A stretch of DNA of 64,000 nucleotides, taken from Synechococcus sp. UW140. GTDB lineage: Bacteria; Cyanobacteriota; Cyanobacteriia; PCC-6307; Cyanobiaceae. The position numbers were made by a program, and so were the translations under genes. Positions 18,217 to 27,875 of this stretch are shown piece by piece. The stretch's first letter is position 1. Each line of letters opens with the position of its first letter. The notes under the pieces are model-generated. The model did not search any database and was not told where the DNA came from. It saw only the letters and a list, made by a program, of their open reading frames with translations. The stretch is from assembly GCF_900474295.1 (NCBI RefSeq), contig NZ_UCOB01000014.1:186001-250000 (forward strand), in the 5' to 3' direction.

Positions 18217-18907
18217 TCGCTGACTGGGGCAAAAAGTGAGTGCCAGGCCAATAGCGGCCATCCCAGCTATTGCTTCGGTTGTCGCCCAGCACCAGCACAT
18301 GTCCGTCAGGAACAGTGACATTGAGAGGTGCACAGCGACTCATCCCCTGCGCATCAACAGGGCAGTAATTGGTGACATAGGGCTCGTTGAGCTTGTCCCC
18401 ATTAACCGTCACATCACCTCGGGGGGTCACCACGACGCGATCCCCAGGCTCCCCGATCACACGCTTGATATAGGCATCACAGGATTTAGGGGAAACGTCA
18501 GGAATTCTGTTGATAAAAGGAATATTGGCAGGAAGACAACGCCACAGAGAAGGGGCGAGGCTGTCCGCCTTCAGCACAGGATCGAAGGCATAGGGCGCAT
18601 CAAACACCACAATCTCCCCGCGGCGAGGCAGGCGGAAGCGGTAGGCCATCTTCTCGATAATCAACATGTCGTTGATTTTCAGACCAGGCAACATTGAACC
18701 GGATGGGATATATCGCGACTCGCCAACAAACATCCTCAGACCGAAGTAGAGGGCAATGGTGAAAAGAACAGGCGCCCAAAAATCCCAGAAGGGATGACCA
18801 CGGTGCTTTGCCCCCAATCGGTCCTTCGTTTTTGCGTCGTGACCTTGCTGCCCCCTTTCTGCCGGCGTCTGATCGGCGGGCTGATCGTCTCTCTGCGCGT
18901 CGGCCAA
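18155..18907 (-). CDS. lepB: Signal peptidase I
   Basis: Membrane Ser/Lys endopeptidase that removes Sec and Tat signal peptides. A charged N-terminal tail leads to one membrane segment (about 44-61), then catalytic Ser71 in PSGSM and Lys148 in YIKRVIGEPGD, followed by the conserved VLGDNRSNSWDGR. 250 residues. Its 3' end lies inside the 3' end of the convergent dihydroorotase-like gene. The N-terminus is unusually polar and Gln/Asp-rich. Confidence 0.93.
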   Translation of the reverse strand: MADAQRDDQPADQTPAERGQQGHDAKTKDRLGAKHRGHPFWDFWAPVLFTIALYFGLRMFVGESRYIPSGSMLPGLKINDMLIIEKMAYRFRLPRRGEIVVFDAPYAFDPVLKADSLAPSLWRCLPANIPFINRIPDVSPKSCDAYIKRVIGEPGDRVVVTPRGDVTVNGDKLNEPYVTNYCPVDAQGMSRCAPLNVTVPDGHVLVLGDNRSNSWDGRYWPGTHFLPQSAIIGRAIWRFLPWDRAGALDS

Positions 18908-18985
18908 TGCGGCTTAAAAGGAATGATTGCTCAGGATAGGCGCGATGGGCCTCAGCTTCTAGCCTGGGATTCAGAGAAACAGCTC

Positions 18986-20491
18986 ATGGTCCGCCCCCGC
19001 TGGCAAGCATTGCAGGCCACCTCGAAGGGCCGGTTCTGGAAACGCTGGGACCAGGGGCTGGCTCTGATCGCAGCAGCCAACCTTGCATGGGTTCTGTTTG
19101 ACGCCACCTACGTACCGCTGCGCAACTTCTGGTTGCAGCGCACGCTGTACCCCCTTCCTTCAGTGAGCCTGGGGATTCCCCTGCCCTGGTTGCCGGACAT
19201 TACCCCGTTCTATGACCCGGTGAAGGGGATTGCACCCCACCGCGACACGACCGCCTACATCGCCCATTTCCGCGCACTGGAGAAGCGAGCTCAAGCACAG
19301 GGCATCAACAGCACAGCGGCTCGCCAACATCGGCTCGAGATGGTGGTGCGCAACAGCCAGCTGATCGACGAAAACCCGTTCGTGGGTTCCGGCAATGCCG
19401 GCACGCTGGAAAAACTGAAAAATCGGCTCCGGGCAAGGGCGGGTCTTGACTCCCCCAAGCAAGCTGCCGCCCACCTACTTGGCGACACCTACCTGAGTGA
19501 CCACGACTGGGAACAAGAGCGAGCATTCTGGAACCAGCGCATCCTGCCCTTAGCAGCCACCAACTACTGGCGTGGCATCAACGACAGCGGCCAGCCAATC
19601 GACCATTCCTGGCGGATTGATACGCCCTTTCAGATCCTTTTTCTGATCGACATCCTGCTCAGGGCGGTTCGGCTGAAACGTCGTTATCCGGCGATTGGCT
19701 GGAGAGACGCCCTGCTGCGTCGCTGGATCGACCTACCGCTGTTACTGCCGTTCTGGAGGCTGCTGCGCGTGGTTCCCGTGACAGAACGCCTTTCAAATGC
19801 CCAGCTCATTCAGCTGGAACCCCTGCGAAAGGTTGTGAGTCGCGGCGTCGTGGCCGTGCTGGCACTGGAACTGTTTGAGGTGCTCACGGTGCGCATTCTC
19901 GATGCGATGCAGCAACTGATTCGCTCACCCCAGCTACCCAAGCGCATCAGGAATCTGCGCAGCCATCAGTCAGTGGATGACAACGGTGAGCGTGAACTCG
20001 CGGAACTGCTAAGGCTGTGGATTCCCCTGCTTCTCACCCAGGTGAGTCCTGGCATGCGTCCCCAACTGGTTGCTCTATTTAGCCATGCTCTGCAGCGCAG
20101 TCTCAACGATGTGATGCTGCCGACAGCGCTCAGGGATCTGGCTCCGGTCCAGAAAGCAGAAAACGAATTCAGCCGCCAGCTGGCCGTTGGGATGGTGGAT
20201 GGACTTCTAGGCCTGTCACGATCAGCCGGTGACAGACTCGGGAAACGAGACATCGAACTGGAGGATCTCTCCATTGATGTGCTCGATCGGTTCTGGGAGG
20301 AACTGGCCCGAACCCTGGAGCAAGGACCGGTGCTGGACCGCAGCCAGGAACTGGTGGCAACCTTCCTCGAGGAGCTCAAACGTTCGAGCATTCGTCAACT
20401 GAGGGATCAAGGCGGAGTGACCGAACTGATCACTGAACTTGATGGCCTCAGCTTCAGCGACCAAACGCCTCGACCCACTGGTCCTGCTTGA
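18986..20491 (+). CDS. Conserved-looking membrane protein of unknown function
   Basis: A 501-residue protein, start taken at the ATG at 18986 (a start at 18923 is also possible). Hydrophobic segments lie near the N-terminus (ALIAAANLAWVLFDATYV), in the middle (FQILFLIDILL, LPLLLPFWRLL) and at VVAVLALELFEVLTVRIL. The remainder is helical and charged. The arrangement of basic residues beside the middle segments (LLRAVRLKRRYP) is reminiscent of ion-channel-like proteins, but I do not recognise a family. Divergent from lepB; its end overlaps the thioredoxin-fold reductase gene. Confidence 0.75.
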   Translation: MVRPRWQALQATSKGRFWKRWDQGLALIAAANLAWVLFDATYVPLRNFWLQRTLYPLPSVSLGIPLPWLPDITPFYDPVKGIAPHRDTTAYIAHFRALEKRAQAQGINSTAARQHRLEMVVRNSQLIDENPFVGSGNAGTLEKLKNRLRARAGLDSPKQAAAHLLGDTYLSDHDWEQERAFWNQRILPLAATNYWRGINDSGQPIDHSWRIDTPFQILFLIDILLRAVRLKRRYPAIGWRDALLRRWIDLPLLLPFWRLLRVVPVTERLSNAQLIQLEPLRKVVSRGVVAVLALELFEVLTVRILDAMQQLIRSPQLPKRIRNLRSHQSVDDNGERELAELLRLWIPLLLTQVSPGMRPQLVALFSHALQRSLNDVMLPTALRDLAPVQKAENEFSRQLAVGMVDGLLGLSRSAGDRLGKRDIELEDLSIDVLDRFWEELARTLEQGPVLDRSQELVATFLEELKRSSIRQLRDQGGVTELITELDGLSFSDQTPRPTGPA

Positions 20492-20816
20492 AGCCGACCA
20501 GAAATCGCCCATCTGGCAGGGCAACGAAGGGACGCTTGATCAACTTGCCATCAGCGGCAAGCGCATCGAGAGCTTCTGGATCTGACATCGCCTTGACAAC
20601 AGCAGAACCAAGAGCGCGATAACTCTGACCACTGGTATTGAACAAAGGAGCGCGACGGCCCAAATAATCAACTGCTGCGGCAAGCATTGATCGATCAGGA
20701 GGACACTCGGTGATATCGACAACCTGATGGACAATTCCCTGCTGCTCAAGCCATGCCAGCGCCTTGCGGCAGGTGGAACAGCGGGAATAACTCCACACAA
20801 GGAGTGGTTCAGCCAA
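20454..20816 (-). CDS. ArsC/Spx/YffB-family thioredoxin-fold protein
   Basis: A 120-residue protein with a redox C-x-x-C at Cys13-Cys16 in the first loop (YSRCSTCRKAL) and the family segment LIKRPFVALPDGRFLVGFK near the C-terminus. This matches the ArsC-like superfamily (arsenate reductase, Spx, YffB). The exact role, arsenate reduction or regulator-like, cannot be decided. Ends in a 38-base convergent overlap with the preceding gene; ferredoxin lies 4 bases upstream on the same strand, so reductant coupling is possible. Confidence 0.85.
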   Translation of the reverse strand: MAEPLLVWSYSRCSTCRKALAWLEQQGIVHQVVDITECPPDRSMLAAAVDYLGRRAPLFNTSGQSYRALGSAVVKAMSDPEALDALAADGKLIKRPFVALPDGRFLVGFKQDQWVEAFGR

Positions 20817-20819
20817 GGA

Positions 20820-21179
20820 TCACTTTCCGAACAGGTTCTTCACAGCACCGATGAGGCTGTTCGAGCCTTTACCCACACCATCGGAAGGGCGGGTGCGCAC
20901 GGTCACGTCACCATTGACGCTTGTGCGGCAGCTCAGGCGGTAATTGGAAGGGCGATCAGCCAGATACACCTCTTCGACATCGCTGCGTGGGGAGAGGTTC
21001 TGGGAACCTTCAACAACCTCGACCACGCAAGTTCCACACTGGCCAACGCCACCGCAGTTGTTGAGATTGTTCAGGCCCTTATAGGGATTGATTCCTGCAG
21101 AAAGCGCTGCTTTGCGCAGATTGGCCCCCTCGATGCAACCGACCTGCTGGCCTTCCTGCTCAAAACGGATGGTGGGCAC
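20820..21179 (-). CDS. [2Fe-2S] ferredoxin with C-terminal extension
   Basis: Plant-type ferredoxin domain with cluster ligands Cys42, Cys48, Cys51 (CGGVGQCGTC) and Cys84 (RLSCRTS). Compared with photosynthetic PetF, the ligand spacing C-x5-C-x2-C is different from the C-x4-C-x2-C of PetF and the basic extension (about residues 90-119) is unusual, so this is likely a specialised ferredoxin. Probably co-transcribed with the adjacent ArsC-like gene. Confidence 0.88.
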   Translation of the reverse strand: MPTIRFEQEGQQVGCIEGANLRKAALSAGINPYKGLNNLNNCGGVGQCGTCVVEVVEGSQNLSPRSDVEEVYLADRPSNYRLSCRTSVNGDVTVRTRPSDGVGKGSNSLIGAVKNLFGK

Positions 21180-21277
21180 GGGTCGTTCACATGCTGGGCG
21201 CGCACCAACCTACAAGCTTGCGGGCACCATCCAACGAATCTGCAACGAATTTGCCCGGAACGTCACCGAGGGAAGGC

Positions 21278-21790
21278 TCAAGCCTGGGCCGCCGTAATGC
21301 AGTCCTGGAGTAGGGGCAGAACGGCATCGACATCCCTCCAGCCACCGATCGACGTCACGCGCCCTTCAAGGTTCTTGTAGACACGAAAGAATTCAGCCAC
21401 GTCCTCAAGCTGATGTTCAGCGATCTGGCGAATGCTCTCGATCCCTTTCTGACGGGGATCGGCCACAGGGACGCACAGAATCTTGCCGTCGTAATGACCG
21501 GTGTCATGCATATCGAGAACCCCGATCGGCCGCGCCACAATCAGACAACCGGCAAAGGTGGGTTCCTCCATGATCACCATCGCATCTAAGGGAGATCCAT
21601 CCTCAGCAAGCGTGTTGGGGATGAAGCCGTAATCAAAGGGGTATCTGACCGAGGAATGAAGCACTCGGTCGAGGGCCATGACCCCAGCCTCTTCGAAGTA
21701 TTCGTATTTGTTGCGACTTCCCGCTGGTATCTCAACCACCAGGTTGACGAGACCGGGTGACGGCGAGGGAAGAAGGGAGCGAAGATCCAT
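21278..21790 (-). CDS. ppa: Family I inorganic pyrophosphatase, catalytic Asp replaced
   Basis: 170 residues from the ATG at 21790, the size of soluble family I PPase. Most active-site residues are present: Glu20, Lys28, Glu30, Arg42, YPFDYGF tyrosines, Asp64, Asp69, Asp96, Asp101 and Lys103. The Asp corresponding to E. coli Asp67 in the DGDP-x-D motif is Ser66 here (DGSPLD). That residue helps activate the water nucleophile, so activity may be weak or lost. A second PPase with intact DGDPLD is encoded at 46142-46729. Confidence 0.9.
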   Translation of the reverse strand: MDLRSLLPSPSPGLVNLVVEIPAGSRNKYEYFEEAGVMALDRVLHSSVRYPFDYGFIPNTLAEDGSPLDAMVIMEEPTFAGCLIVARPIGVLDMHDTGHYDGKILCVPVADPRQKGIESIRQIAEHQLEDVAEFFRVYKNLEGRVTSIGGWRDVDAVLPLLQDCITAAQA

Positions 21791-21992
21791 CCCGATCCTG
21801 CGCAATGGGGTCGTGAACGGAGACAGATGGGCGGTCTGTGAGCACTGCAGCCACCGGAAAACCAATGGTGGCCAAGGCCAAAGTGAAGCCGATCAGGAGA
21901 AGAGATGGTCCTGAGAGATCAATGCCTTCTAGGCCAGGAGGTTCAGGCGGTGAGGGCTCTGATTGAGAACCGTTGGCAGGCTCAGGGTCCAT
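21732..21992 (-). CDS. Small membrane protein overlapping ppa start
   Basis: An 86-residue frame from the ATG at 21992: a Pro/Glu-rich N-terminal part, one hydrophobic helix (about 30-50, [21 protein letters not shown]) and a polar tail. Its last 59 bases overlap the 5' end of ppa in another frame, which is unusual and leaves its extent uncertain. Function unknown. Confidence 0.45.
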   Translation of the reverse strand: MDPEPANGSQSEPSPPEPPGLEGIDLSGPSLLLIGFTLALATIGFPVAAVLTDRPSVSVHDPIAQDRDGSSLPSSLAVTRSRQPGG

Positions 21993-22118
21993 GCAAGGGT
22001 GATGGGGGACAACCCACTCGACCGTTCCGAAAGAAGAGGGTGGAGCAAGCACCACGCACAGCGTTAGCAGCGTGTGGCCTCCCAATCATGCCATCGATTT
22101 CGGCTGAAGACAGCCTGA

Positions 22119-22592
22119 TCAGGCAGCCGGTCGTTCCTGGCGGTCCCGACGGGCTGCAAGATCAGCAGGATCAGCAGGGGCCGTCGGCAGTGAATCCAAG
22201 TGGGAACGGATCATGCGCAGCTCCTCGAGAATCGCCGAAAGGCACTGCTGTGTGGCCGTCGATGGCGAATTAAGCACCTCAACGGTCACTTCCTTAATCC
22301 GAAGCACATCCTTGGCGAAACGCGCCACCTCGTTGGGATGGAACAGGAGTGGATCCTTCTGATCGCTGCGGTACTCGGAATTGAGCTTGCGTGGATTAAA
22401 AGGTGGATTGAGATTGCGAGGATCGGTGTTGGTGTAGCGATACACCGACGCCCTTGAACGATTGAGGGATTTCTGAACTTCGTCAATCCCAACCAGGGAC
22501 TCTGAACGGGCCATCACTGCATCCACGTCGGTGCCGCTTTCAACGCTCCGAGCAGGGACGGAAGGAGGAGAGTCAACCGAACGGGGAAACAT
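22119..22592 (-). CDS. Hypothetical protein with possible helix-turn-helix
   Basis: A 157-residue soluble protein. Residues about 36-60 (GIDEVQKSLNRSRASVYRYTNTDPRNLNPPFNPR) look like a MerR/resolvase-like helix-turn-helix with wing, followed by FHPNEVARFAKDVL and a C-terminal helix. It could be a DNA-binding protein. It lies alone between ppa and proS, read away from proS. Confidence 0.65.
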   Translation of the reverse strand: MFPRSVDSPPSVPARSVESGTDVDAVMARSESLVGIDEVQKSLNRSRASVYRYTNTDPRNLNPPFNPRKLNSEYRSDQKDPLLFHPNEVARFAKDVLRIKEVTVEVLNSPSTATQQCLSAILEELRMIRSHLDSLPTAPADPADLAARRDRQERPAA

Positions 22593-22751
22593 GCAAGCTG
22601 CCTTCTCAGGCCAAGCGTCCCGCGGAGATTAGCAGTTGAGACTCATGTTGCAGTCTCCAATGAGACCGGTCGTGCCAGTTCAACAATCGCCTAAACAGCC
22701 TGCCTGATTCGCAGCGGTGATAGCTTCCGGCTTCACTGCAAGTCCACTCCC

Positions 22752-24560
22752 ATGCGCGTCTCCCGCCTGATGCTGGTGACGCTGCGGGATGTGCCCGCCG
22801 ACGCGGAAATCGCATCCCATCAGCTGCTGTTAAGAGGCGGCTATATCCGTCGGATCGGATCCGGGATCTACGCCTACCTCCCACTGATGTGGAGGGTGTT
22901 GCGCAAGATCAGCGCAATCGTGCAAGAGGAAATGAATGCCACCGGCGCACTCGAGACGCTGCTTCCTCAATTGCAGCCTGCAGAGTTGTGGGAACGCAGT
23001 GGGCGCTGGCAGGGCTACACGGCGGGCGAAGGGATCATGTTCCACCTACAAGACCGACAGGGCCGAGATGTGGGCCTCGGGCCCACGCACGAAGAGGTCG
23101 TGACCACCCTCGCCGGCGAGCTGCTGCGCTCCTACCGACAGCTGCCTGTGACGCTCTACCAGATTCAAACCAAGTTCAGAGATGAAATCCGCCCCCGCTT
23201 TGGCCTCATGCGCGGGCGTGAATTCATCATGAAAGACGCCTACTCCTTTCACACTGACGAAGAGGACCTGCGTCGCTGTTACAAGGAGATGGATTTGGCG
23301 TACCGCCGGATCTTCGAGCGTTGTGGGCTTGAGGCCGTGGCCGTTGAGGCAGACAGCGGTGCCATCGGCGGCGCAGCGTCCCAGGAATTCATGGTGACCG
23401 CCGATGCGGGAGAGGACCTGATTCTTACCAGCGAGGACGGCAGCTATGCCGCCAACCTCGAGAAAGCGGTCTCGATCCCTTCTGAAGCCACCCCCCTGCC
23501 CCCAGGGGAAGCCGTTGTTCTGAACACCCCTGGGCAGAAGACCATTGAGGCCCTATGCAAAGCCCAAGGCCTACAACCGCAGCAAGTGGTCAAGGTGATC
23601 GCATTGCTGGCGCGGATGGAATCCGGTGCCCAGCGGCCTGTTCTGGTTTGCCTAAGGGGTGATCAACAGCTCAATGACGTGAAATTGAGCAATGCCCTAA
23701 CGAACGATCAACAGGACGGAGTGCTCGACATCACCCCGATCAGCGAGGAACAAATCGCCAATCAGGGTTTAGAAGCATGGCCTTTCGGTGCCCTCGGCCC
23801 CGACCTTGCAGACAGCTGCCTGCAAGGATCCAAATCCTGGGTGCCAGCCTTCCTGCGCTTCGCCGATCCAACCGCCCTGGAGCTGGAACGATTCGTATGC
23901 GGCGCCAACGTCGCTGATCAGCATCGCTGGGGAAGCCGCTGGGAGGAACTGGACTGCGCGCCAAAGACGGTCGATCTACGCAATGCTCAAGCAGGCGACC
24001 ACTGCCTGCAGGCCCCGGACCAAACGCTGATCGCCCGTCGCGGCATCGAAGTCGGACACATCTTCCAGCTAGGCCGAAAATATTCCTCAGCTATGGAGGC
24101 CACATTCACGACGGCCGACGGCGACCAGGAGCCCTTCTGGATGGGGTGCTACGGGATTGGCGTGTCCAGGCTGGCCCAGGCCGCCGTTGAACAGCACCAC
24201 GACAAAGCCGGGATCTGCTGGCCCCTTGCGATCGCACCTTTCCAGGCCGTGATTGTGGTGGCCAACATGCAGGACGAAACCCAGAAGCAGCTGGGTGAGC
24301 GGCTTTACCAAGACCTGCTCTCCAGTGGCGTTGATGCGCTGCTGGATGATCGCAGCGAGCGGGCCGGCGTGAAGTTCAAAGACGCCGACCTGATCGGCAT
24401 CCCTTGGCGAGTTGTCGTAGGTCGCGACGCAGCCGAGGGCCAGGTGGAACTGGTCGACCGTGCCAGCCAAGAAACCCAGCGCCTGCCTCACGCTGAAGCT
24501 CTCCAGATTCTCCAGGACGCAATCAGCGGCAAGACCACCCGTACAGTCGTCTCAACCTGA
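22752..24560 (+). CDS. proS: Prolyl-tRNA synthetase
   Basis: Class II aminoacyl-tRNA synthetase, bacterial long type (602 residues). The catalytic core has motif 2 (FRDEIRPRFGLMRGREFIMKDAYSFH) and motif 3 near GCYGIGVSRLAQA. Between them is the INS editing domain region (about 230-400), and the C-terminal anticodon-binding domain follows. Normal length, no defects seen. Confidence 0.97.
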   Translation: MRVSRLMLVTLRDVPADAEIASHQLLLRGGYIRRIGSGIYAYLPLMWRVLRKISAIVQEEMNATGALETLLPQLQPAELWERSGRWQGYTAGEGIMFHLQDRQGRDVGLGPTHEEVVTTLAGELLRSYRQLPVTLYQIQTKFRDEIRPRFGLMRGREFIMKDAYSFHTDEEDLRRCYKEMDLAYRRIFERCGLEAVAVEADSGAIGGAASQEFMVTADAGEDLILTSEDGSYAANLEKAVSIPSEATPLPPGEAVVLNTPGQKTIEALCKAQGLQPQQVVKVIALLARMESGAQRPVLVCLRGDQQLNDVKLSNALTNDQQDGVLDITPISEEQIANQGLEAWPFGALGPDLADSCLQGSKSWVPAFLRFADPTALELERFVCGANVADQHRWGSRWEELDCAPKTVDLRNAQAGDHCLQAPDQTLIARRGIEVGHIFQLGRKYSSAMEATFTTADGDQEPFWMGCYGIGVSRLAQAAVEQHHDKAGICWPLAIAPFQAVIVVANMQDETQKQLGERLYQDLLSSGVDALLDDRSERAGVKFKDADLIGIPWRVVVGRDAAEGQVELVDRASQETQRLPHAEALQILQDAISGKTTRTVVST

Positions 24561-24570
24561 CTCCTGATTC

Positions 24571-24996
24571 ATGCTGTCCGCCTTGAATCGTTTGACCAGC
24601 CAACTGATGCGCATCACCCTGGCCGCCTGCCTTGGGCTGTGCCTGATGCTCACAGCCTGTTCCGGCGCCGGGGCCTCCGGCCTCACCGGTGATTACGTGG
24701 AGGACACTGTGGCGGTGGTGCACACCCTGCAGTCCACCATTGCCATGGCGCAGGACGACGAGGGCAGGGCCGAGGCCGAAACGCAAGCAACTGCTGTGAT
24801 CAATGCGTACATGTCTCGCTATCGCCCCCGTCCCAAAGTGAACGGATTGAGCTCGTTCACAACGATGCAAACAGCCCTGAACTCCTTGGCTGCTCACTAC
24901 AAAACCTATGCCAACCGTCCCCTGCCAGACACGCTGCGCAGCCGGGTTGACAAAGAGCTGGGCAAGGCCGAGAAAGCGGCCGTTCGCGGCAACTGA
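24571..24996 (+). CDS. psb27: Photosystem II assembly lipoprotein Psb27
   Basis: Lumenal lipoprotein that binds CP43 and keeps unassembled PSII free of the manganese cluster. It has a lipobox L-T-A-Cys30, and a mature four-helix-bundle sequence beginning GLTGDYVEDTVAVVHTLQ and ending with SRVDKELGKAEKA. 141 residues with signal. It starts 10 bases after proS and may be read with it. Confidence 0.93.
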   Translation: MLSALNRLTSQLMRITLAACLGLCLMLTACSGAGASGLTGDYVEDTVAVVHTLQSTIAMAQDDEGRAEAETQATAVINAYMSRYRPRPKVNGLSSFTTMQTALNSLAAHYKTYANRPLPDTLRSRVDKELGKAEKAAVRGN

Positions 24997-25095
24997 TTCT
25001 CAACCAGTTCGCAACAGTTCCCCCACCCCTTTTGACTGAAGGCGGGGGGAGCTGCGAAAATCGTAGATTGTGCAGATTGGCGGCTTCGGGCCGCA

Positions 25096-26415
25096 GTGTC
25101 TTTGGCCAACGTTGTCGTCATCGGTGCGCAGTGGGGTGACGAAGGAAAAGGAAAGATCACGGATCTCCTCAGTCGATCCGCTGATGTAGTCGTCCGGTAC
25201 CAGGGCGGCGTGAATGCAGGTCACACGATCGTCGTGGACGATCAAGTGCTGAAGCTGCATCTCATTCCCTCAGGCATTCTTTATCCAGACACCGTCTGCC
25301 TGATTGGCTCAGGCACGGTGGTGGACCCCAAGGTGATGCTGGGGGAGCTCGACATGTTGATCGAGAACGGCATCGATATTTCCGGGCTGAAGCTGGCGTC
25401 GACTGCGCACGTCACCATGCCCTACCACCGCCTGCTCGATCAGGCGATGGAGAAGCAGCGCGGCGAGAGACGCATTGGCACCACAGGCCGAGGCATCGGC
25501 CCCACCTATGCCGACAAATCCCAGCGCAGCGGCATCCGCGTCATCGACCTGCTCGATGAAGCACGGCTGCGGGATCGGCTAGAAGCCCCCTTAAAAGAGA
25601 AGAACCAGCTTCTCCAGACCATCTACAACGTCGATGCTCTGGACGCAGAGGAGGTGATCAGCGAATACCTGGCCTATGGCAAACGACTGGCTCCCCACGT
25701 GGTCGACTGCACGCGCGAGATCCATCAGGCCGCCCGCAAACGCCAGAACATCCTGTTTGAAGGCGCCCAGGGCACTCTGCTGGACCTGGACCACGGCACC
25801 TACCCATATGTCACATCATCCAATCCGGTGTCGGGCGGTGCCTGCATCGGAGCCGGAGTGGGACCAACGCTGATCGACCGCGTGATCGGCGTGGCCAAGG
25901 CCTACACCACCCGCGTTGGCGAGGGACCATTCCCCACCGAGCTCGACGGCAGCCTTAACGACCACCTCTGCGACAGGGGTGGCGAATTCGGCACCACCAC
26001 CGGCCGTCGTCGCCGCTGCGGCTGGTTCGATGGCGTCATCGGCCGCTACGCCGTCGGCGTGAATGGGCTCGACTGCCTCGCGATTACCAAACTCGATGTG
26101 CTCGACGAGCTCGATGCCCTTCAAGTGTGTGTGGCCTACGACCTCGACGGAGAGCGGATCGAGCATTTCCCATCCTGTGCTGAGGAATTCGCTCGCTGCC
26201 AACCCATCTTCGAAACCCTGCCAGGCTGGCAGTGCTCGACCGCGGAGTGCCGCTCCCTTGAGGATCTGCCCGAGAAAGCGATGGCCTACCTCCGCTTCCT
26301 CGCCGATCTGATGGAAGTACCGATTGCGATCGTCTCTCTCGGTGCCGGCCGCGATCAAACGATCGTGGTGGAGGATCCAATTCACGGTCCCAAGCGAGCC
26401 CTGCTCAGCGCCTGA
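25096..26415 (+). CDS. purA: Adenylosuccinate synthetase
   Basis: Makes adenylosuccinate from IMP, aspartate and GTP, the first step towards AMP. GTP-binding loop [11 protein letters not shown] at residues 9-19, catalytic [19 protein letters not shown]-like [12 protein letters not shown] and [22 protein letters not shown] are all present. Starts at GTG 25096, with TTG 25102 as an alternative. 439 residues is normal. Confidence 0.97.
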   Translation: MSLANVVVIGAQWGDEGKGKITDLLSRSADVVVRYQGGVNAGHTIVVDDQVLKLHLIPSGILYPDTVCLIGSGTVVDPKVMLGELDMLIENGIDISGLKLASTAHVTMPYHRLLDQAMEKQRGERRIGTTGRGIGPTYADKSQRSGIRVIDLLDEARLRDRLEAPLKEKNQLLQTIYNVDALDAEEVISEYLAYGKRLAPHVVDCTREIHQAARKRQNILFEGAQGTLLDLDHGTYPYVTSSNPVSGGACIGAGVGPTLIDRVIGVAKAYTTRVGEGPFPTELDGSLNDHLCDRGGEFGTTTGRRRRCGWFDGVIGRYAVGVNGLDCLAITKLDVLDELDALQVCVAYDLDGERIEHFPSCAEEFARCQPIFETLPGWQCSTAECRSLEDLPEKAMAYLRFLADLMEVPIAIVSLGAGRDQTIVVEDPIHGPKRALLSA

Positions 26416-26491
26416 TCCTTGCCGATCCAAACCGCAATGGGTCTCGGGCCCATGAGGGGTGATACTGCCTTGATTCCACAGTGACAGCCTG

Positions 26492-27502
26492 ATGAGTCCA
26501 TCCCGGTTCGGATCCACCCGCTCACTTGATGTTGTGGGGATCGGCAACGCCATCGTGGATGTGCTCGTCCAGACCGATGACGCCTTCCTCAGCACACACA
26601 ACCTCAACAAAGGGGCGATGGCGCTGGTGGATGAAGAACAAGCACAGCGCCTTTACAGCGCCAGTGGTGCGGGCATGGAGACCTCGGGTGGTTCCGCCGC
26701 CAATACCCTGGCAGGTCTGGCCCAACTGGGCAGCAAGGCAGGCTTCATCGGCCGGGTGCGAGATGACCAGCTAGGCACGATTTTCAGCCACGACATCCGA
26801 GCCGTCGGAACCCGTTTCGAGACACCTGCAGCCACGGAAGGCCCAAGCACAGCACGCTGCCTGATCTTGGTCACACCAGATGCGCAGCGCACGATGTGCA
26901 CCTACCTCGGTGCATCCGTACAGCTGGAGCCGGAGGACCTGGATCTGTCCATGGTGCGGGAGGCCAAAGTTCTGTATCTCGAGGGTTATCTCTGGGACAG
27001 CCCCGCAGCGAAGCGGGCCTTCATCGCTGCAGCAGAAACCTGTCGACAGGGCGGCGGCCAGGTGGCCCTCTCCTTGTCTGATGGCTTCTGCGTTGACCGT
27101 CACCGCGACAGTTTTCTAGAACTCGTGAACGGCCATGTGGACGTGCTCTTCGCCAATGAGGACGAAATCACCTCCCTCTACGGCACCGACGATTTCGAAG
27201 CGGCTTTGGACCAAGTAAAAGGCTGTTGCAAGGTCGCGGCGCTCACCCGCAGCGAGCAGGGATCGGTCGTGCTCAGCGGCGATCAACGCTGGGACATCCC
27301 CGCCTACAGCCTTGGCACCCTGGTGGACACCACCGGCGCAGGAGATCTCTACGCCGGTGGCTTCCTGCACGGCTACACCAAGGATCTGCCACTGGAGACC
27401 TGTGGAAACATCGGCTCGATTTGTGCCGGCCAAGTCGTGACCCAACTCGGCCCCCGCTCGCAAGTGTCCCTGAGCGAGCTGGTCCAGAAGCACCTCAGCT
27501 GA
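26492..27502 (+). CDS. PfkB-family carbohydrate/nucleoside kinase
   Basis: 336 residues. The family signatures are the N-terminal VVGIGNAIVDVLVQ, GGSAANTLAGLAQLG (residues 66-80) and the anion-hole/catalytic DTTGAGDLYAGGF with Asp285. The sequence plan is closest to adenosine-kinase/ribokinase-like sugar kinases. Substrate not determinable. Its end overlaps cutA by 8 bases, tail to tail. Confidence 0.88.
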   Translation: MSPSRFGSTRSLDVVGIGNAIVDVLVQTDDAFLSTHNLNKGAMALVDEEQAQRLYSASGAGMETSGGSAANTLAGLAQLGSKAGFIGRVRDDQLGTIFSHDIRAVGTRFETPAATEGPSTARCLILVTPDAQRTMCTYLGASVQLEPEDLDLSMVREAKVLYLEGYLWDSPAAKRAFIAAAETCRQGGGQVALSLSDGFCVDRHRDSFLELVNGHVDVLFANEDEITSLYGTDDFEAALDQVKGCCKVAALTRSEQGSVVLSGDQRWDIPAYSLGTLVDTTGAGDLYAGGFLHGYTKDLPLETCGNIGSICAGQVVTQLGPRSQVSLSELVQKHLS

Positions 27503-27869
27503 GCGGCACGGGCGGACATGTGACGGCGTCCGCCACCCAGGCGCTGTAGGCGGCGGACGCTTCGGCCACCCAATGGATGATCTCGGGGGTGTCATAACTG
27601 TGCAGCTCTCGGATGCCATGTTCGAGCCGCGGCCAGCCATCACGACTGGTTTTGATCAGGAGCTGCACCTCCTCCGCACACTCGCGCCGCCCCTTCCAGC
27701 GGTAGGTGGAGCGCACGGGCCACTGGGAAACGCAAGCGGCTAGCCCCTGGTCAACCAAGGCCTGAGCCAAGGCATCGGCATGCGCCGCATCCGCCTCTGT
27801 GGTGAGCACAAGCACCAGGATCTGATCGGATCGCGACCCACGACTCTCCTCAGCAGTTGGGGAATCCAT
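27495..27869 (-). CDS. cutA: CutA1 divalent-cation tolerance protein
   Basis: A 124-residue trimeric ferredoxin-like-fold protein. Recognisable segments are GLAACVSQWPVRSTYRWKG, EEVQLLIKTS and SYDTPEIIHW, which define CutA1. The family is linked to copper/divalent metal tolerance and signalling, with no agreed enzyme activity. Downstream of cobK on the same strand (6-base gap). Confidence 0.93.
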   Translation of the reverse strand: MDSPTAEESRGSRSDQILVLVLTTEADAAHADALAQALVDQGLAACVSQWPVRSTYRWKGRRECAEEVQLLIKTSRDGWPRLEHGIRELHSYDTPEIIHWVAEASAAYSAWVADAVTCPPVPLS

Positions 27870-27875
27870 AGGAGT